Positions 35,164-43,622 of a stretch of 64,000 bases of DNA are shown one piece after another. The stretch's first letter is position 1. Each line of letters begins with the position of its first letter. The stretch spans positions 186,001 through 250,000 of the forward strand of contig JAXLYR010000013.1 of assembly GCA_046351325.1 (NCBI GenBank), in the 5' to 3' direction. Under the pieces are notes generated by a model, which did not search any database, was not told the origin of the DNA, and saw nothing but the letters and a program-made list of their open reading frames with translations. The position numbers were made by a program, and so were the translations under genes. The DNA comes from Xiheicaenibacterium sp046351325 (GTDB lineage Bacteria; Myxococcota_A; Polyangia; Polyangiales; Polyangiaceae).

Positions 35164-37215
35164 TCAGGTCCTCAGGTGGCGCAGGATGTTCTCTTCGCGC
35201 AGAAACCAGGCGAGATCGGGCGCCTGTTTGATCGGGAGGCGACCGAAGACGGTCGTGCCTGCGGCGAGGCTCGAGAACGCGCGCGTGTTGTGCCCGATGC
35301 CGTGGTCGGTCTCGAAGCAATGGAGCGCAGTCGGCGAGGTCGCGTCGTCGAACCCCACCACGGTCGCGATGTGGATATAGGCGAAGAACTGCTCCTTGTC
35401 GCGACGGACGAGGCCGGAGCCGACTGCTTCCACCCGCATCTCGGCGGGGAAGCTGGCAGCGGTTACATTCCAATATTGGACGTCGGTCTTGTAGACCTCG
35501 TGCGCGCTCCACCCCGCGAACAGGATGACGTCCCCGACCCGCACTGCGCTCACGGACTGTGGGAAATAGAGGCCGACGAAGTCATCCCTCGTGTAGTCAG
35601 CCTCGGTCAGCGAGACGCCGCGTGAGAGCCAATGGAGATACCGCAGATAGCCGCCTATCAAGGAGTTCGTCGAGCGGCCGTTGTCGGTGCTCGCGCCGCG
35701 CATCCATTGGAGGGCGGTCGCTACCTCGTTGCAGACGAGGCCGGTGAAATAGGGCTGTCCTGTCGCGCGCAGGTTCGCGCCCCAAGCGTCGGGTGAGATG
35801 GTCGCCTTGCCGTTGCCGAGCGAGCTGTCCTCGATGAAGTCGGTGACTTGATCGGCAAAGTCGTTGACGAGCTGCGTACGCTGTACGAGCGCTTGCCAGA
35901 GGGGGCCGGGCAGGGGACCCGCGCCGCCGAAATGGCGGTCCAGAAGATCACCGAGGACCTCGTAGTCCGCTTCTGGAGACATGAATCCATCGGCAGGCGC
36001 TGCCTCGGTGGCCTCGCGCAGCCAGGTCTCGGTGAGCGCCAGGCTTAGCTCGGTGAGCGTGGTCGTGGCGTGTTTGGCGGCCTGTCGGGTCTGCCAGGCC
36101 TCGGGTTTCGCGAGCGCGCCGATAGACTCTGCCGTGGGCGGTTGTGGCTTCGGGGCGGCGTCGCTCTTTGCCGCCAAGAAGCGCTCTTGCACACTGGCGA
36201 GCAGCGTCGGCTCCGCGAGGAGCGCCGCATACTCGGCGGCGATGGAGAGCGAAGTCTCCAATCCTGGATTGGGGCTACCGCTCTCGTCACGCGCGAGCTC
36301 TGACTTCAGATCTCCGGCGCGAATCGCGGCGAAGGCTCGCGCCGGCGGTACATAATAGGCCGTCTTGTACCGCAGCCCCGTGAGGTGGAGGATGCCGTAT
36401 TGGTACCAATCGGGGATTGGTGTACCGGCTGCGCGCTTGTCTGCGAACAATCGCAGCAGCCGTTGCAAGAGCTCGTCGTGCGAGGCTTGCTCGACCGCTG
36501 CCTTCTGGGCCTCGAGCGCTGCGCGCGCGACCTGCCAATCGGAGGCTGTGACAGCGCTGTCACCACCGAGCGCCTTGGCGAGCGCTCGAGCCGGCCTTCT
36601 CTCCTTCTTCATTCGGTCGATGCGCTTCTCCTCGACGCTGTTGGCTTGGAGCTCCGCCTTCCGCTCTTCTTCGAATGCTGCCGAGTCGAACGTCGAGTCG
36701 AGCACCTGGGCGAGCTCGGCGAGCTGGACGCGCCTATCGGTCTTCGGGTCGTCCTTCTCGTGGCCCCAGAGGCCCGGCGCACAGTTACGGGCGTTATAGT
36801 AAACACGCCGCCGCAGCTCGGGGTTCTGCCAGCCAAAGAGGTGTCGAAGCGCGTAGGGCATGCGCGCTCGGAGCGTCACCCAAACGACGGGGACGTCGGC
36901 GCCGGCGGCCGATGGGCGCACGACGACGGTGGGGATTTGCGCGGCCACTGGCGTCGCCGCGCCGTGGTGCGCTTCGTACACGGCTGTAACCTTGAGGTCG
37001 CGCCGATACTCGACAGACGAGAGCTCGGCGAGTCCGTTCTTGTCGGTGATCGCAGAGAGCGCGACCGAGAGCTCTCGAGGATCCTCGGGGTCGAACACAT
37101 AGACGGTCGCGCCGGCGAGCGGGCGCCCGCCGAAGGACCGCACGCGGACACGGAGGTTCGCGACGCTCGAGGCCTCGACTCGAGTGAGCAACGAGGGTGC
37201 GATGAGGGTGGTCAC
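35164..37215 (-). CDS. Candidate type VI effector with possible NlpC/P60-like C-terminus
   Basis: 683 residues from GTG. Residues 18-85 form a transthyretin-like beta-sandwich (VRVRSFGGRPLAGATVYVFD then SAITDKNGLAELSS). Residues 120-430 are helical, rich in Lys/Glu/Ala, without signal peptide. The C-terminal part (about 480-683) has a Cys in a helix start (YFTGLVCNEVATALQWMRG, Cys495), a GDVILFAGWSAHE loop, a strand FAYIHIATVVGFDD with a His, and LHCFETDHGIGHNTR. The order Cys ... GD(V/L)ILF ... HIA resembles NlpC/P60 or CHAP cysteine hydrolases that cut peptidoglycan. This is by pattern only. It sits between LysM/PG-binding and adaptor genes. Confidence 0.6.
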   Translation of the reverse strand: MTTLIAPSLLTRVEASSVANLRVRVRSFGGRPLAGATVYVFDPEDPRELSVALSAITDKNGLAELSSVEYRRDLKVTAVYEAHHGAATPVAAQIPTVVVRPSAAGADVPVVWVTLRARMPYALRHLFGWQNPELRRRVYYNARNCAPGLWGHEKDDPKTDRRVQLAELAQVLDSTFDSAAFEEERKAELQANSVEEKRIDRMKKERRPARALAKALGGDSAVTASDWQVARAALEAQKAAVEQASHDELLQRLLRLFADKRAAGTPIPDWYQYGILHLTGLRYKTAYYVPPARAFAAIRAGDLKSELARDESGSPNPGLETSLSIAAEYAALLAEPTLLASVQERFLAAKSDAAPKPQPPTAESIGALAKPEAWQTRQAAKHATTTLTELSLALTETWLREATEAAPADGFMSPEADYEVLGDLLDRHFGGAGPLPGPLWQALVQRTQLVNDFADQVTDFIEDSSLGNGKATISPDAWGANLRATGQPYFTGLVCNEVATALQWMRGASTDNGRSTNSLIGGYLRYLHWLSRGVSLTEADYTRDDFVGLYFPQSVSAVRVGDVILFAGWSAHEVYKTDVQYWNVTAASFPAEMRVEAVGSGLVRRDKEQFFAYIHIATVVGFDDATSPTALHCFETDHGIGHNTRAFSSLAAGTTVFGRLPIKQAPDLAWFLREENILRHLRT
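35469..35480. repeat. AT-rich palindrome TCCAATATTGGA
   Basis: A perfect 12-bp palindrome inside the candidate effector gene, preceded by GTTACAT. Related to GCCAATATATTGGC at 6050. Confidence 0.35.
36549..36562. repeat. Dyad motif A, TGACAGCGCTGTCA
   Basis: A perfect palindrome of the motif A type inside the helical part of the candidate effector gene. The core ACAGCGCTGT is shared with copies at 4956, 18194, 19757 and 26400. Confidence 0.55.
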
Positions 37216-37218
37216 GTG

Positions 37219-37845
37219 TCAGCTCCCGTGTCGGGCGTGGAGCGCCTCGAGGGTCTCGGCGTTCGGCTCTCCCGTCGGGGCGAGCTTGTGACGTACTTGA
37301 AAGTCAGTAATGGCGCGCCGCAGCTCGGGCGCGTCGCGACCCGCGGCCTCGCCCACTGCGAACCCTAGGTTCCTCAACCGCTGGGTGAGTCCGCCCGTCG
37401 TCTGGATTGGATCGAGCCCGCCGATCTCGAGCAGCGAGCGCGACCCCGTACGCTCGAACACGAGCGTCACGCGCGGTGTGGTCACGCGCACCTCGAAGGT
37501 CAGCTTCCCGTCCGCGTCTGTGACCCCGCGAGCGTCCTCACCATAGCCCTCGATGTGCCAGGGCTCTCCTGCGATTGGCGCGCCGGCTCGACTGTACGCG
37601 AGCTCGATGGGGATGTTCGGGACGACTGCGGTGAACCTCGAGATCGCGCCGACGCGCAGGGGAGTTGGTGTCGGACGCTCGGGCTCGGGGAGCTCGAGGA
37701 CATCACCTGGCGCGAGGACGTGTCCGTCACCGCGGGTCGCGCGCAGCCGCTCATTGCTCGGCGCACTCCACGCTGTGCGGTCGACCCCATGTCGATAGAG
37801 GATTGCGTCGAGGTGCTCACCCCGGCGAACGATGCGCGGCGCCAT
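37219..37845 (-). CDS. LysM and peptidoglycan-binding protein of the VgrG operon
   Basis: 208 residues from ATG at 37845, whose A forms the last base overlap with the VgrG stop (TGATG). Residues 1-55 are LysM-like (RIVRRGEHLDAILYRHGVDR, then GDGHVLAPGDVLELP). Residues 65-135 are a transthyretin-like beta-sandwich (PIELAYSRAGAPIAGEPWHI, then GVTDADGKLTFEV). Residues 140-208 match the PG_binding_1 helical bundle (GGLTQRLRNLGFAVGEAAGR, then ITDFQVRHKLAPTGEPNAET). No signal peptide. It could join VgrG and the next gene product, guiding the cargo to the murein. Confidence 0.8.
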   Translation of the reverse strand: MAPRIVRRGEHLDAILYRHGVDRTAWSAPSNERLRATRGDGHVLAPGDVLELPEPERPTPTPLRVGAISRFTAVVPNIPIELAYSRAGAPIAGEPWHIEGYGEDARGVTDADGKLTFEVRVTTPRVTLVFERTGSRSLLEIGGLDPIQTTGGLTQRLRNLGFAVGEAAGRDAPELRRAITDFQVRHKLAPTGEPNAETLEALHARHGS

Positions 37846-40301
37846 CAGTCTACCTTCCAGTTGGGCAGGTCCAAGAAGTCGATCGTCGAAGGTCCTGTAA
37901 GGCCGTCGAGCCAAGCGACGCCGCTCGCGTCGGTGACCCCGGGCCTGGTCGTGCCGTCCGCGAGTCGCACGATGAACCGCTCGGACGGCAATGGGCGGCC
38001 GCGTTGATCTTTGAGCTCGACCTTGGTCGGGGCCGGCCGGCTCACGCGAGCCTCGGGACCGTCGGTCGGGTCGGGCGCCGAGGCGAGCTTCACGAGCGTG
38101 CCATTGATCTTGGCCTCGCTGGATAAGCAGACACTGGCGTCTTGCGAGAGGAGGAGGACGCGTCGAGCCTCGGCGCGCACGAGCTCGCGCCCGTCGATGA
38201 AGACCTTTTTGCCGACGAGCTCGATGACGTCCGCGTCGACCCGCAGCTTGGCTGAGCGGAGCTCTATGGCCTTCGGCGACACGGTGATCGCGCTCTCGCC
38301 CGACTGGACGGCGACGAGCTCTTCACTCGACAGCTCGAGGCGCTTCGTGGCCTCGTGAGCGGACCGTCCTGTCACGTGGAGCAGGTGACCAGCGGGCCTC
38401 TCGGGGCTGCCCACGGTCACCGCGAGCGTGCCGTCGTGTCGAAGCGCGGTGAGCCCGCCGACCCGCAAAGAGAGGTCGTCCTGCGTCGTGCACGCGACGG
38501 TGGATTGGAACTCGAGCTCGCTCGGGCCGCGTGCGAGAACAGACATGTCTGTAACTTCGACGGCCAGCGGGCCGCGCAGCCGCACGTCGGTCGCGGCCTC
38601 GCCCTCGAACACCGAGTTCCCCGCGACGCGGACGGTTCGCGCCCCCTCGACGGCCTCTCGGCGGTCTTGTCGCACGGTGAGGCTCGAGCTTCCCCCGATC
38701 GCGACGCGCTCGTCCCTGCCGGTCGCGAGCTCGAGATCCGTGCGCGCGCTCAGCGTGAGGACGCGCTGGCTCGCGAGCCGGACGGACTCGCGGCTCGCGG
38801 TGTCGTCGAAGACGAGCGCGCTCTGTCCTTCTCCGGAGAGGCTCTGACTCACAATCCCCGAGAGGCCCTGTTCAGCGGGGAGATTGAAGGGTTGAGGCGT
38901 CTTGCCGTTCGGGACGCAGCCGAGCACGACTGGGCGGTTGAGGTCGCCGCCGACGTAGCCAATCAACACCTCGGCGCCGACGCGCGGCGTGAAGAGGGCG
39001 CCGTGGCCAGGGCCATTCCAAGGCTGCGCGACGCGGAGCCACGTGGGGTGGGCCTCGTCCTCCCAGTGAAACCTGACCGCTACGCGCCCGGCGCTGTCGG
39101 TGTGAACGGACTCACCGGGCGGACCCACCACGACTCCAGAGTCCAGCCCGTGAAAGGGCGAGCGATGGGGGCGCTCGGGGCGAAAGCAGTCCGTGGCCGC
39201 GAGGGCCTCGAGCTCCTGGCGCAGGCGCTCGGTCGGCGCGAGCGAGGAGCCATTCTCTTGACGTGGCTGTAAGTGACTGGACTGTCCGCGGGTCGTCAGC
39301 GAGGTGACGACGTACGTGCCATCGAGCGAGGCCTCTTCGTGGTCCGTGACCTGAAAGCCGTGACCCACCCGCAGCGCACTCGAGGCCCCAGCGCCCGTGA
39401 AGACGCGGGCGCGCGCGGTCGCTTGGGCGAGCAGCGTCTGGGCGCTCGCGTCGGCCGGCGTGAGGGGGTGCACAGGCAGGTACTCGTAGACGCTCAGGGG
39501 CGAGGGGACCGGGCCCGTCGCCTCGGCGTCGATGACGGAGCCCTGGGCTGGATTGTAGTCCCGAATGAACACGGCTGTAGGTGTGAGCGCGAGCCGCTCG
39601 CAGAAGCTCACGAGGCGCCCCTCGGCGCCGCCCGCGTTGGAGCGCTCATAGTGGATGACTGGAGCGCCCGTCGGTCCGCCACAACCCGAGTAGGCCGCGG
39701 TGGAGTCGCCGAACACGACCACCTGTTCGGAGTCTCGAGAGTCATCCAACAGGAAGAAGATGCCAGTCGCCCCGAGGACCCGCTTCAGGAAGTCATAGTC
39801 CGACTCCTGGTGTTGTACGCAGTACTCCCAGCGAGGTGCGGGCCCAGCGAGCCGCCATTCGCGCGCGATCCCCCACTCGGTGAGCAGGGCGTCGACGATC
39901 TCCCGAGTGTCCTTGTCTTGATGGATCCGGCTCGTCTTCCTCGAGCGGAGGAGCCCGAGGCGCGGCTCGAGCGTGAACTCGAAGAGCCCGGTGTCGGCTC
40001 TGTGTGGGTGGCGCGTGCCTCGAACCTCCACCGCGCGCACGACCCCGCGCAGCTTGCGAGGCGGGTGCTCAATATCGTTCTCGAGGCCGAGCGTCGCGTC
40101 GCGCCCCAACACCGCGCGGGCGAGCGCGGCTGGCGCGAGGTCCGAGAAGACTCGAACGCGCGTCTCGCCTACGTCGCTGAGCGCCTCGCGGGCGACGAAC
40201 GACGCGACCTCCAAGGGACAGTCGACCCCGTCCACCGTCAGCGTCAGGAAGGGGCCGAGACCCCCAACGAGCACGTTGCGACCGTCCACATCGTCCTCCA
40301 C
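37845..40301 (-). CDS. vgrG: Type VI secretion spike protein VgrG with C-terminal TTR-like domain
   Basis: 818 residues from GTG. Residues 1-330 are the gp27-like hub: DTGLFEFTLEPRLGLLRSRK, IHQDKDTREIVDALLTEWGI, and YCVQHQESDYDFLKRVLGAT (classical VgrG). Residues 365-455 are the gp5 OB-fold: TDSAGRVAVRFHWE, WLRVAQPWNGPGHGALFTPR, VGAEVLIGYVGGDLNRPVVL. Then a beta-helix/needle stretch (480-740). The last 65 residues are an additional sandwich domain (KVELKDQRGRPLPSERFIVR then GVTDASGVAWLDGL). It forms the tip of the puncturing device. First gene of the operon, downstream of direct repeat copy 1. Confidence 0.95.
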   Translation of the reverse strand: MEDDVDGRNVLVGGLGPFLTLTVDGVDCPLEVASFVAREALSDVGETRVRVFSDLAPAALARAVLGRDATLGLENDIEHPPRKLRGVVRAVEVRGTRHPHRADTGLFEFTLEPRLGLLRSRKTSRIHQDKDTREIVDALLTEWGIAREWRLAGPAPRWEYCVQHQESDYDFLKRVLGATGIFFLLDDSRDSEQVVVFGDSTAAYSGCGGPTGAPVIHYERSNAGGAEGRLVSFCERLALTPTAVFIRDYNPAQGSVIDAEATGPVPSPLSVYEYLPVHPLTPADASAQTLLAQATARARVFTGAGASSALRVGHGFQVTDHEEASLDGTYVVTSLTTRGQSSHLQPRQENGSSLAPTERLRQELEALAATDCFRPERPHRSPFHGLDSGVVVGPPGESVHTDSAGRVAVRFHWEDEAHPTWLRVAQPWNGPGHGALFTPRVGAEVLIGYVGGDLNRPVVLGCVPNGKTPQPFNLPAEQGLSGIVSQSLSGEGQSALVFDDTASRESVRLASQRVLTLSARTDLELATGRDERVAIGGSSSLTVRQDRREAVEGARTVRVAGNSVFEGEAATDVRLRGPLAVEVTDMSVLARGPSELEFQSTVACTTQDDLSLRVGGLTALRHDGTLAVTVGSPERPAGHLLHVTGRSAHEATKRLELSSEELVAVQSGESAITVSPKAIELRSAKLRVDADVIELVGKKVFIDGRELVRAEARRVLLLSQDASVCLSSEAKINGTLVKLASAPDPTDGPEARVSRPAPTKVELKDQRGRPLPSERFIVRLADGTTRPGVTDASGVAWLDGLTGPSTIDFLDLPNWKVD

Positions 40302-40303
40302 GG

Positions 40304-40343
40304 CGGAGGAACGCGGCCCGGTGAGGCGTGTAGCGTGGGATTT
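40304..40343 (+). repeat. Direct repeat copy 1, adjoining the vgrG start
   Basis: The copy consists of CGGAGGAACGCGG, four extra bases and GTGAGGCGTGTAGCGTGGG followed by ATTT. It matches 41121-41156 except for one base and the 4-bp insertion. It begins two bases upstream of the vgrG start codon (minus strand). Confidence 0.6.
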
Positions 40344-40454
40344 GTTCGTGCCCGCAGGGCGCGAATCAAGTGCAGCCTGTTGGGCGAGTTTCCGCAGTCT
40401 CGCTCGAGCGGCGTTCGCCGGAGAGCCCCGAGGTCGAGCGCATTGCTCCCGAAA

Positions 40455-40485
40455 TTACAAGCACGTTGCGTTTACAATGTATAAG
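40455..40485 (+). promoter_or_regulatory. AT-rich possible promoter of the 40505 gene
   Basis: An AT-rich island in GC-rich surroundings, 20 bp upstream of the ATG. It includes TTACAA (40455-40460) and TATAAG (40480-40485), 19 bp apart, which could be -35 and -10 elements. The rest of the 203-bp vgrG/40505 spacer holds direct repeat copy 1 and nothing else I can name. Confidence 0.35.
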
Positions 40486-40504
40486 TAATCGTTACGCTCG
40501 GGGG

Positions 40505-41104
40505 ATGAGAGCGTTCGCCGGTCTCGCCGTCAGCCTCGCCACGTCCGTCGCCATCCCTCTCGCCGCCGGGGAGGCTTCGGCCGACAGCTCCTTTGCCGTT
40601 ACGCCGCTCGCGCGCTCGAGCTTGGGCTCGCGCCTCGCGGTGAACGACGATCCCCTGGTCGATCTCGGCTTCACCTACGATCAGACCTTCGGCGTGGCGC
40701 TGGCCTATATGAAGGAATCCCCTGGCTTCGGGGTCAACACGGGTGGGCGGCCGGAGTTCGACTTGGCGCCCAATTTGGGTATGAGCCTTGGCCAGGGGAT
40801 CAAGGCCTTCCAGATTGGTATCGGGGTCGGCGGCGGCGTTGGCTGGATCGGCGCGACCTATGAGCCCAAGCTCATCGCGGGGACCTGGGACCGAGAGGAC
40901 GATGACCTCGACGAGGTGCCGCTCGTGGGTATGCGCAACAGCGTCGACCTGAATCTATTCTTTGGCGCCGCGTCCGTGGAGGTAGGCCATGAGGTCGACT
41001 ACTACGTGCACGACTTCCACGACTCGGTCGTCGCCTTCTTCCGGCTCGATGTTGGGGTGTTCCTGCCGCTCGTGATCACCGGTTTGATGTCCAATTCGAG
41101 CTGA
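40505..41104 (+). CDS. Secreted envelope protein, possible outer-membrane barrel
   Basis: 199 residues from ATG at 40505. Signal peptide MRAFAGLAVSLATSVAIPLA to about ASA. The mature part has amphipathic strands (DLGFTYDQTFGVALAYM, AFQIGIGVGGGVGWIGATYE, VDLNLFFGAASVEVGHEVDY, FFRLDVGVFLPLVITGLM) of the kind seen in small outer-membrane barrels. I do not recognise a family. It is the first plus-strand gene after the VgrG operon, divergent from vgrG, so its product may sit in the same envelope context. Confidence 0.7.
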   Translation: MRAFAGLAVSLATSVAIPLAAGEASADSSFAVTPLARSSLGSRLAVNDDPLVDLGFTYDQTFGVALAYMKESPGFGVNTGGRPEFDLAPNLGMSLGQGIKAFQIGIGVGGGVGWIGATYEPKLIAGTWDREDDDLDEVPLVGMRNSVDLNLFFGAASVEVGHEVDYYVHDFHDSVVAFFRLDVGVFLPLVITGLMSNSS

Positions 41105-41120
41105 TGCGCGCGAGCCACGA

Positions 41121-41156
41121 CGGAGGAACGCGGGTGAGCCGTGTAGCGTGGGATTT
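41121..41156 (+). repeat. Direct repeat copy 2, upstream of the propeller lipoprotein
   Basis: CGGAGGAACGCGG followed directly by GTGAGCCGTGTAGCGTGGG and ATTT, 21 bp before the ATG at 41178. It contains GGAAC (41125-41129), 17 bp, then CGT (41147-41149), which resembles an ECF sigma factor promoter. Copy 1 has different spacing. Confidence 0.6.
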
Positions 41157-41177
41157 TGTCGAGTGGTAGGTTGGCGA

Positions 41178-42788
41178 ATGCGCAAACTCCACCGCAGACA
41201 GGCGCTGCTCGGCCTCGTCAGCGGCCCGGCTGCGCTCCTCGGGTGCGGGTCCGCGAGCGCCCCCGTCGACGTGGGCGTTGCGCCGGACAGCGCGCCGCTT
41301 GCCGAGTCGGAGCGGCGCGCCAGCCCCGAGATCGAGCTCGTCTATCAGTGGGGCTATCGCGGGGAGCCGACAGCCGTGGCCGTGAGCCCGGACGGTCGCG
41401 TCTTGGCGGCAGGCTATTATGACGGGGTCGTGCTGCTGTGGAGTCTATCGGACGGGACTGTCCTCTTCCGCCGGGTCGTCCTCGAGACCGTGTACTCGCT
41501 CGCTTACAGCCATGACGGTAGACAGTTGGCTGTCGGGGGAGAGCGGGGCGCGCTCCTCTTGAACCTGTCGAGCGGGCGCGAGCTGCGTATCGCGCAGGAC
41601 CACACTGTGCTCGAGGTCCTCTTCAGCCGACTCGGCGGGGAGCTCGCGCTCGCCACTGCGCCGTCGGACGAGGTCTTCGTCTATGACACATTTTCCGGCG
41701 AACTCCGTACGAAGGCGCCGCTCGTCGGGGGTCATATCGAGCGCGCGACTGTCAAACAGGGCACCTTGTCCGCTCGCCCCGAGTTCGAGCGGGCGCTCTG
41801 CTTCCCGTTTGGGTCACTCAGTCCCGACGGCTCGACTTTGGCGCTGCCCGAGCAAGACGCCGTCAACCTCTATGACCGGTCCACGGGGGCGCTCAAAAGC
41901 AAGTTGAGCAGCCGCACGACTGTGGTCTTGGTCAACGGTGCGCCGATGGTCGACACCGCTCTCCCTGACGCGCATGTCGGTTACGTCGCGTGGAGTCAGG
42001 ATGGGATATTGGCGAGCGCGAGCGGCAGTCGAGTGGATCTCTGGAGTCGAGATCTCTCACGGCTCGAGCGCAGCGTGGGACCCGAGCGTGGCCCAGCCGT
42101 CCAGCGCCTCATTTGGGGGGCCGACGGCCGCGTGATCCATGTCCTCCTCGCCGATGGAACGCTCGCAACTTGGAATTTCGCAGACGGTTCGGTGATAGCC
42201 AGTCTCCCAGCGCCTGCCTTCTTCAGCCCTGACCACCTTTGCTGGGCGAGGGACGGGCGCGCGCTCGTCGTCGTCCTGAGCCCGGAGCGACTGGTCGTAT
42301 TGGGTGATAAAGGAGCGACTGCTCCCCCTCAATGCCGCGAGCCCGAGGCCGCGCCGCCGCCAGCCTTTCTCGAGATGACCACGTCGCGCTCGGTCGTTTG
42401 GAGCCCCGACCACAAGTGGGTTGCGACCGAGGAGTCGTCAGGTGAGGTCGCGCTCTGGCAGGTCGCGTCGAAGAAGGGCAGTCGGCTGCCGATCCGCGGC
42501 CGAGCTCTCACGTGGAGCGCCGACAGCGCGATGGTCGCAGTGAGCAACCAAGACGGAGTCGAGGTCTACAGCTTGCGAGACGGGCGCTACTTACGCCTCG
42601 TTCACGTACCCGATAACACCTGGTTCGCTCATGACGACCAATGGCGAGTGGACGGGGACACGAGCCACGTGCTCGTGCGCCACGCGGCGCTCGACCCGGC
42701 GGCTGTATTCACCCTGCGCGAAGTCGAGCAGCGAACCGGGATGAAGCTCGAGCACCGAGGTTTGGTCAGCGAGTTCTTCGGCGCCTGA
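41178..42788 (+). CDS. WD40-like beta-propeller lipoprotein
   Basis: 536 residues from ATG at 41178. A basic N-terminus and lipobox MRKLHRRQALLGLVSGPAAL then LGC. The mature part is built of WD40-like blades: AVAVSPDGRVLAAGYYDGVV then LLWSLSDGTV, SLAYSHDGRQLAVGGERGAL, GSLSPDGSTLALPEQDAVNL, and a late copy VWSPDHKWVATEESSGEVAL. Probably a platform for protein interaction on the outer or periplasmic face. Upstream sequence carries direct repeat copy 2. Next to the PEBP lipoprotein, which is convergent. Confidence 0.85.
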   Translation: MRKLHRRQALLGLVSGPAALLGCGSASAPVDVGVAPDSAPLAESERRASPEIELVYQWGYRGEPTAVAVSPDGRVLAAGYYDGVVLLWSLSDGTVLFRRVVLETVYSLAYSHDGRQLAVGGERGALLLNLSSGRELRIAQDHTVLEVLFSRLGGELALATAPSDEVFVYDTFSGELRTKAPLVGGHIERATVKQGTLSARPEFERALCFPFGSLSPDGSTLALPEQDAVNLYDRSTGALKSKLSSRTTVVLVNGAPMVDTALPDAHVGYVAWSQDGILASASGSRVDLWSRDLSRLERSVGPERGPAVQRLIWGADGRVIHVLLADGTLATWNFADGSVIASLPAPAFFSPDHLCWARDGRALVVVLSPERLVVLGDKGATAPPQCREPEAAPPPAFLEMTTSRSVVWSPDHKWVATEESSGEVALWQVASKKGSRLPIRGRALTWSADSAMVAVSNQDGVEVYSLRDGRYLRLVHVPDNTWFAHDDQWRVDGDTSHVLVRHAALDPAAVFTLREVEQRTGMKLEHRGLVSEFFGA

Positions 42789-42799
42789 GCGACGCGCGC

Positions 42800-43495
42800 T
42801 CACTGTGGGGTATAGGTCGCGCTGAGCGTCGCGGACGCGAGCGCGATCGGCGCTGCGGCGGCCTCGACCTGATTGACGCTCGTCGTCTGCGCGTTGAGCC
42901 CCAGATCGGACTGCGGCAGCGCGTAGAGCGTGAGCTCATAGACATGTGCGTTCGGCGGACAAGGGCCAGCCCAGCCGGGTTGGCCGTCATAAGCATCACA
43001 CTGCTCGGCTCCAGGCACGTCCGAAGGTGAATAGGCGCGCTCCACGTCCTCGGGCAAAGAGAGGTCCGACGCAGGGATATTCCAAATCGCGGCGTGCCCG
43101 AGGTTGTTGCTCAAGTCGCGAAAGATGATCGCGTAGCTCATCGTGCCCGCCGGCCCCGCCGTCCAGCTGAGCGGCGGTGAGACGTTGGCACCATCACACG
43201 TGTACGTCGGGGGGATCATCCCGTCTTGGGTGTAAGCGGTGCTCGTGAGCACCATCGGCGCGGCCCCGCCCGTGCCCTCACCGCCCGAGCCGCCAGTGCC
43301 ACCTGCGTTGTTCCCACCTGCGGGCGAGCCGCCAATGGCCGAGCCACCAGCGCCCCCAGTGTTGGCGCTGCCGCCCGCGCCACCGGTGTTCGGGTTACCG
43401 CCGCTGCCGCCTGTAGGAGAGCTGTCGTCGGAGCACGCGGCGGCGAACGCGAGCGCGAGCGAGAGGCCGATCGCGCAGCCAAGGCGTGAGGTCAT
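42800..43495 (-). CDS. PEBP/YbhB-family lipoprotein
   Basis: 231 residues from ATG at 43495. Lipobox ALAFAAAC, then a Gly/Ser/Asn repeat linker. The globular part from about residue 85 is a phosphatidylethanolamine-binding (YbhB/YbcL, Raf-kinase-inhibitor-like) domain: IPPTYTCDGANVSPPLSWTA, then MSYAIIFRDLSN, GHAAIWNIPAS, and GWAGPCPPNAHVYELTLYAL with the conserved GPxPPxGxHxY pattern (here PCPPNAHVYE). It may bind lipid head groups or phosphorylated ligands. It is convergent with the propeller lipoprotein. Confidence 0.9.
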   Translation of the reverse strand: MTSRLGCAIGLSLALAFAAACSDDSSPTGGSGGNPNTGGAGGSANTGGAGGSAIGGSPAGGNNAGGTGGSGGEGTGGAAPMVLTSTAYTQDGMIPPTYTCDGANVSPPLSWTAGPAGTMSYAIIFRDLSNNLGHAAIWNIPASDLSLPEDVERAYSPSDVPGAEQCDAYDGQPGWAGPCPPNAHVYELTLYALPQSDLGLNAQTTSVNQVEAAAAPIALASATLSATYTPQ

Positions 43496-43622
43496 CGGTG
43501 CAAATCGGAGGGAAGGAGCGAGCATATTGGGCGCGCAGCTTTTCACAGTTTCGCGAGGTTCGGGTAGCGAAGTGCGTTCCTCGAGGGCGCGCTCGGCGCC
43601 TGGTTGCTAGCATGAACCCGAT

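Noticed and set aside
43239..43410. Repeated GCC/GGC units
   Set aside because: Coding linker of the PEBP lipoprotein, not a mobile or CRISPR repeat.
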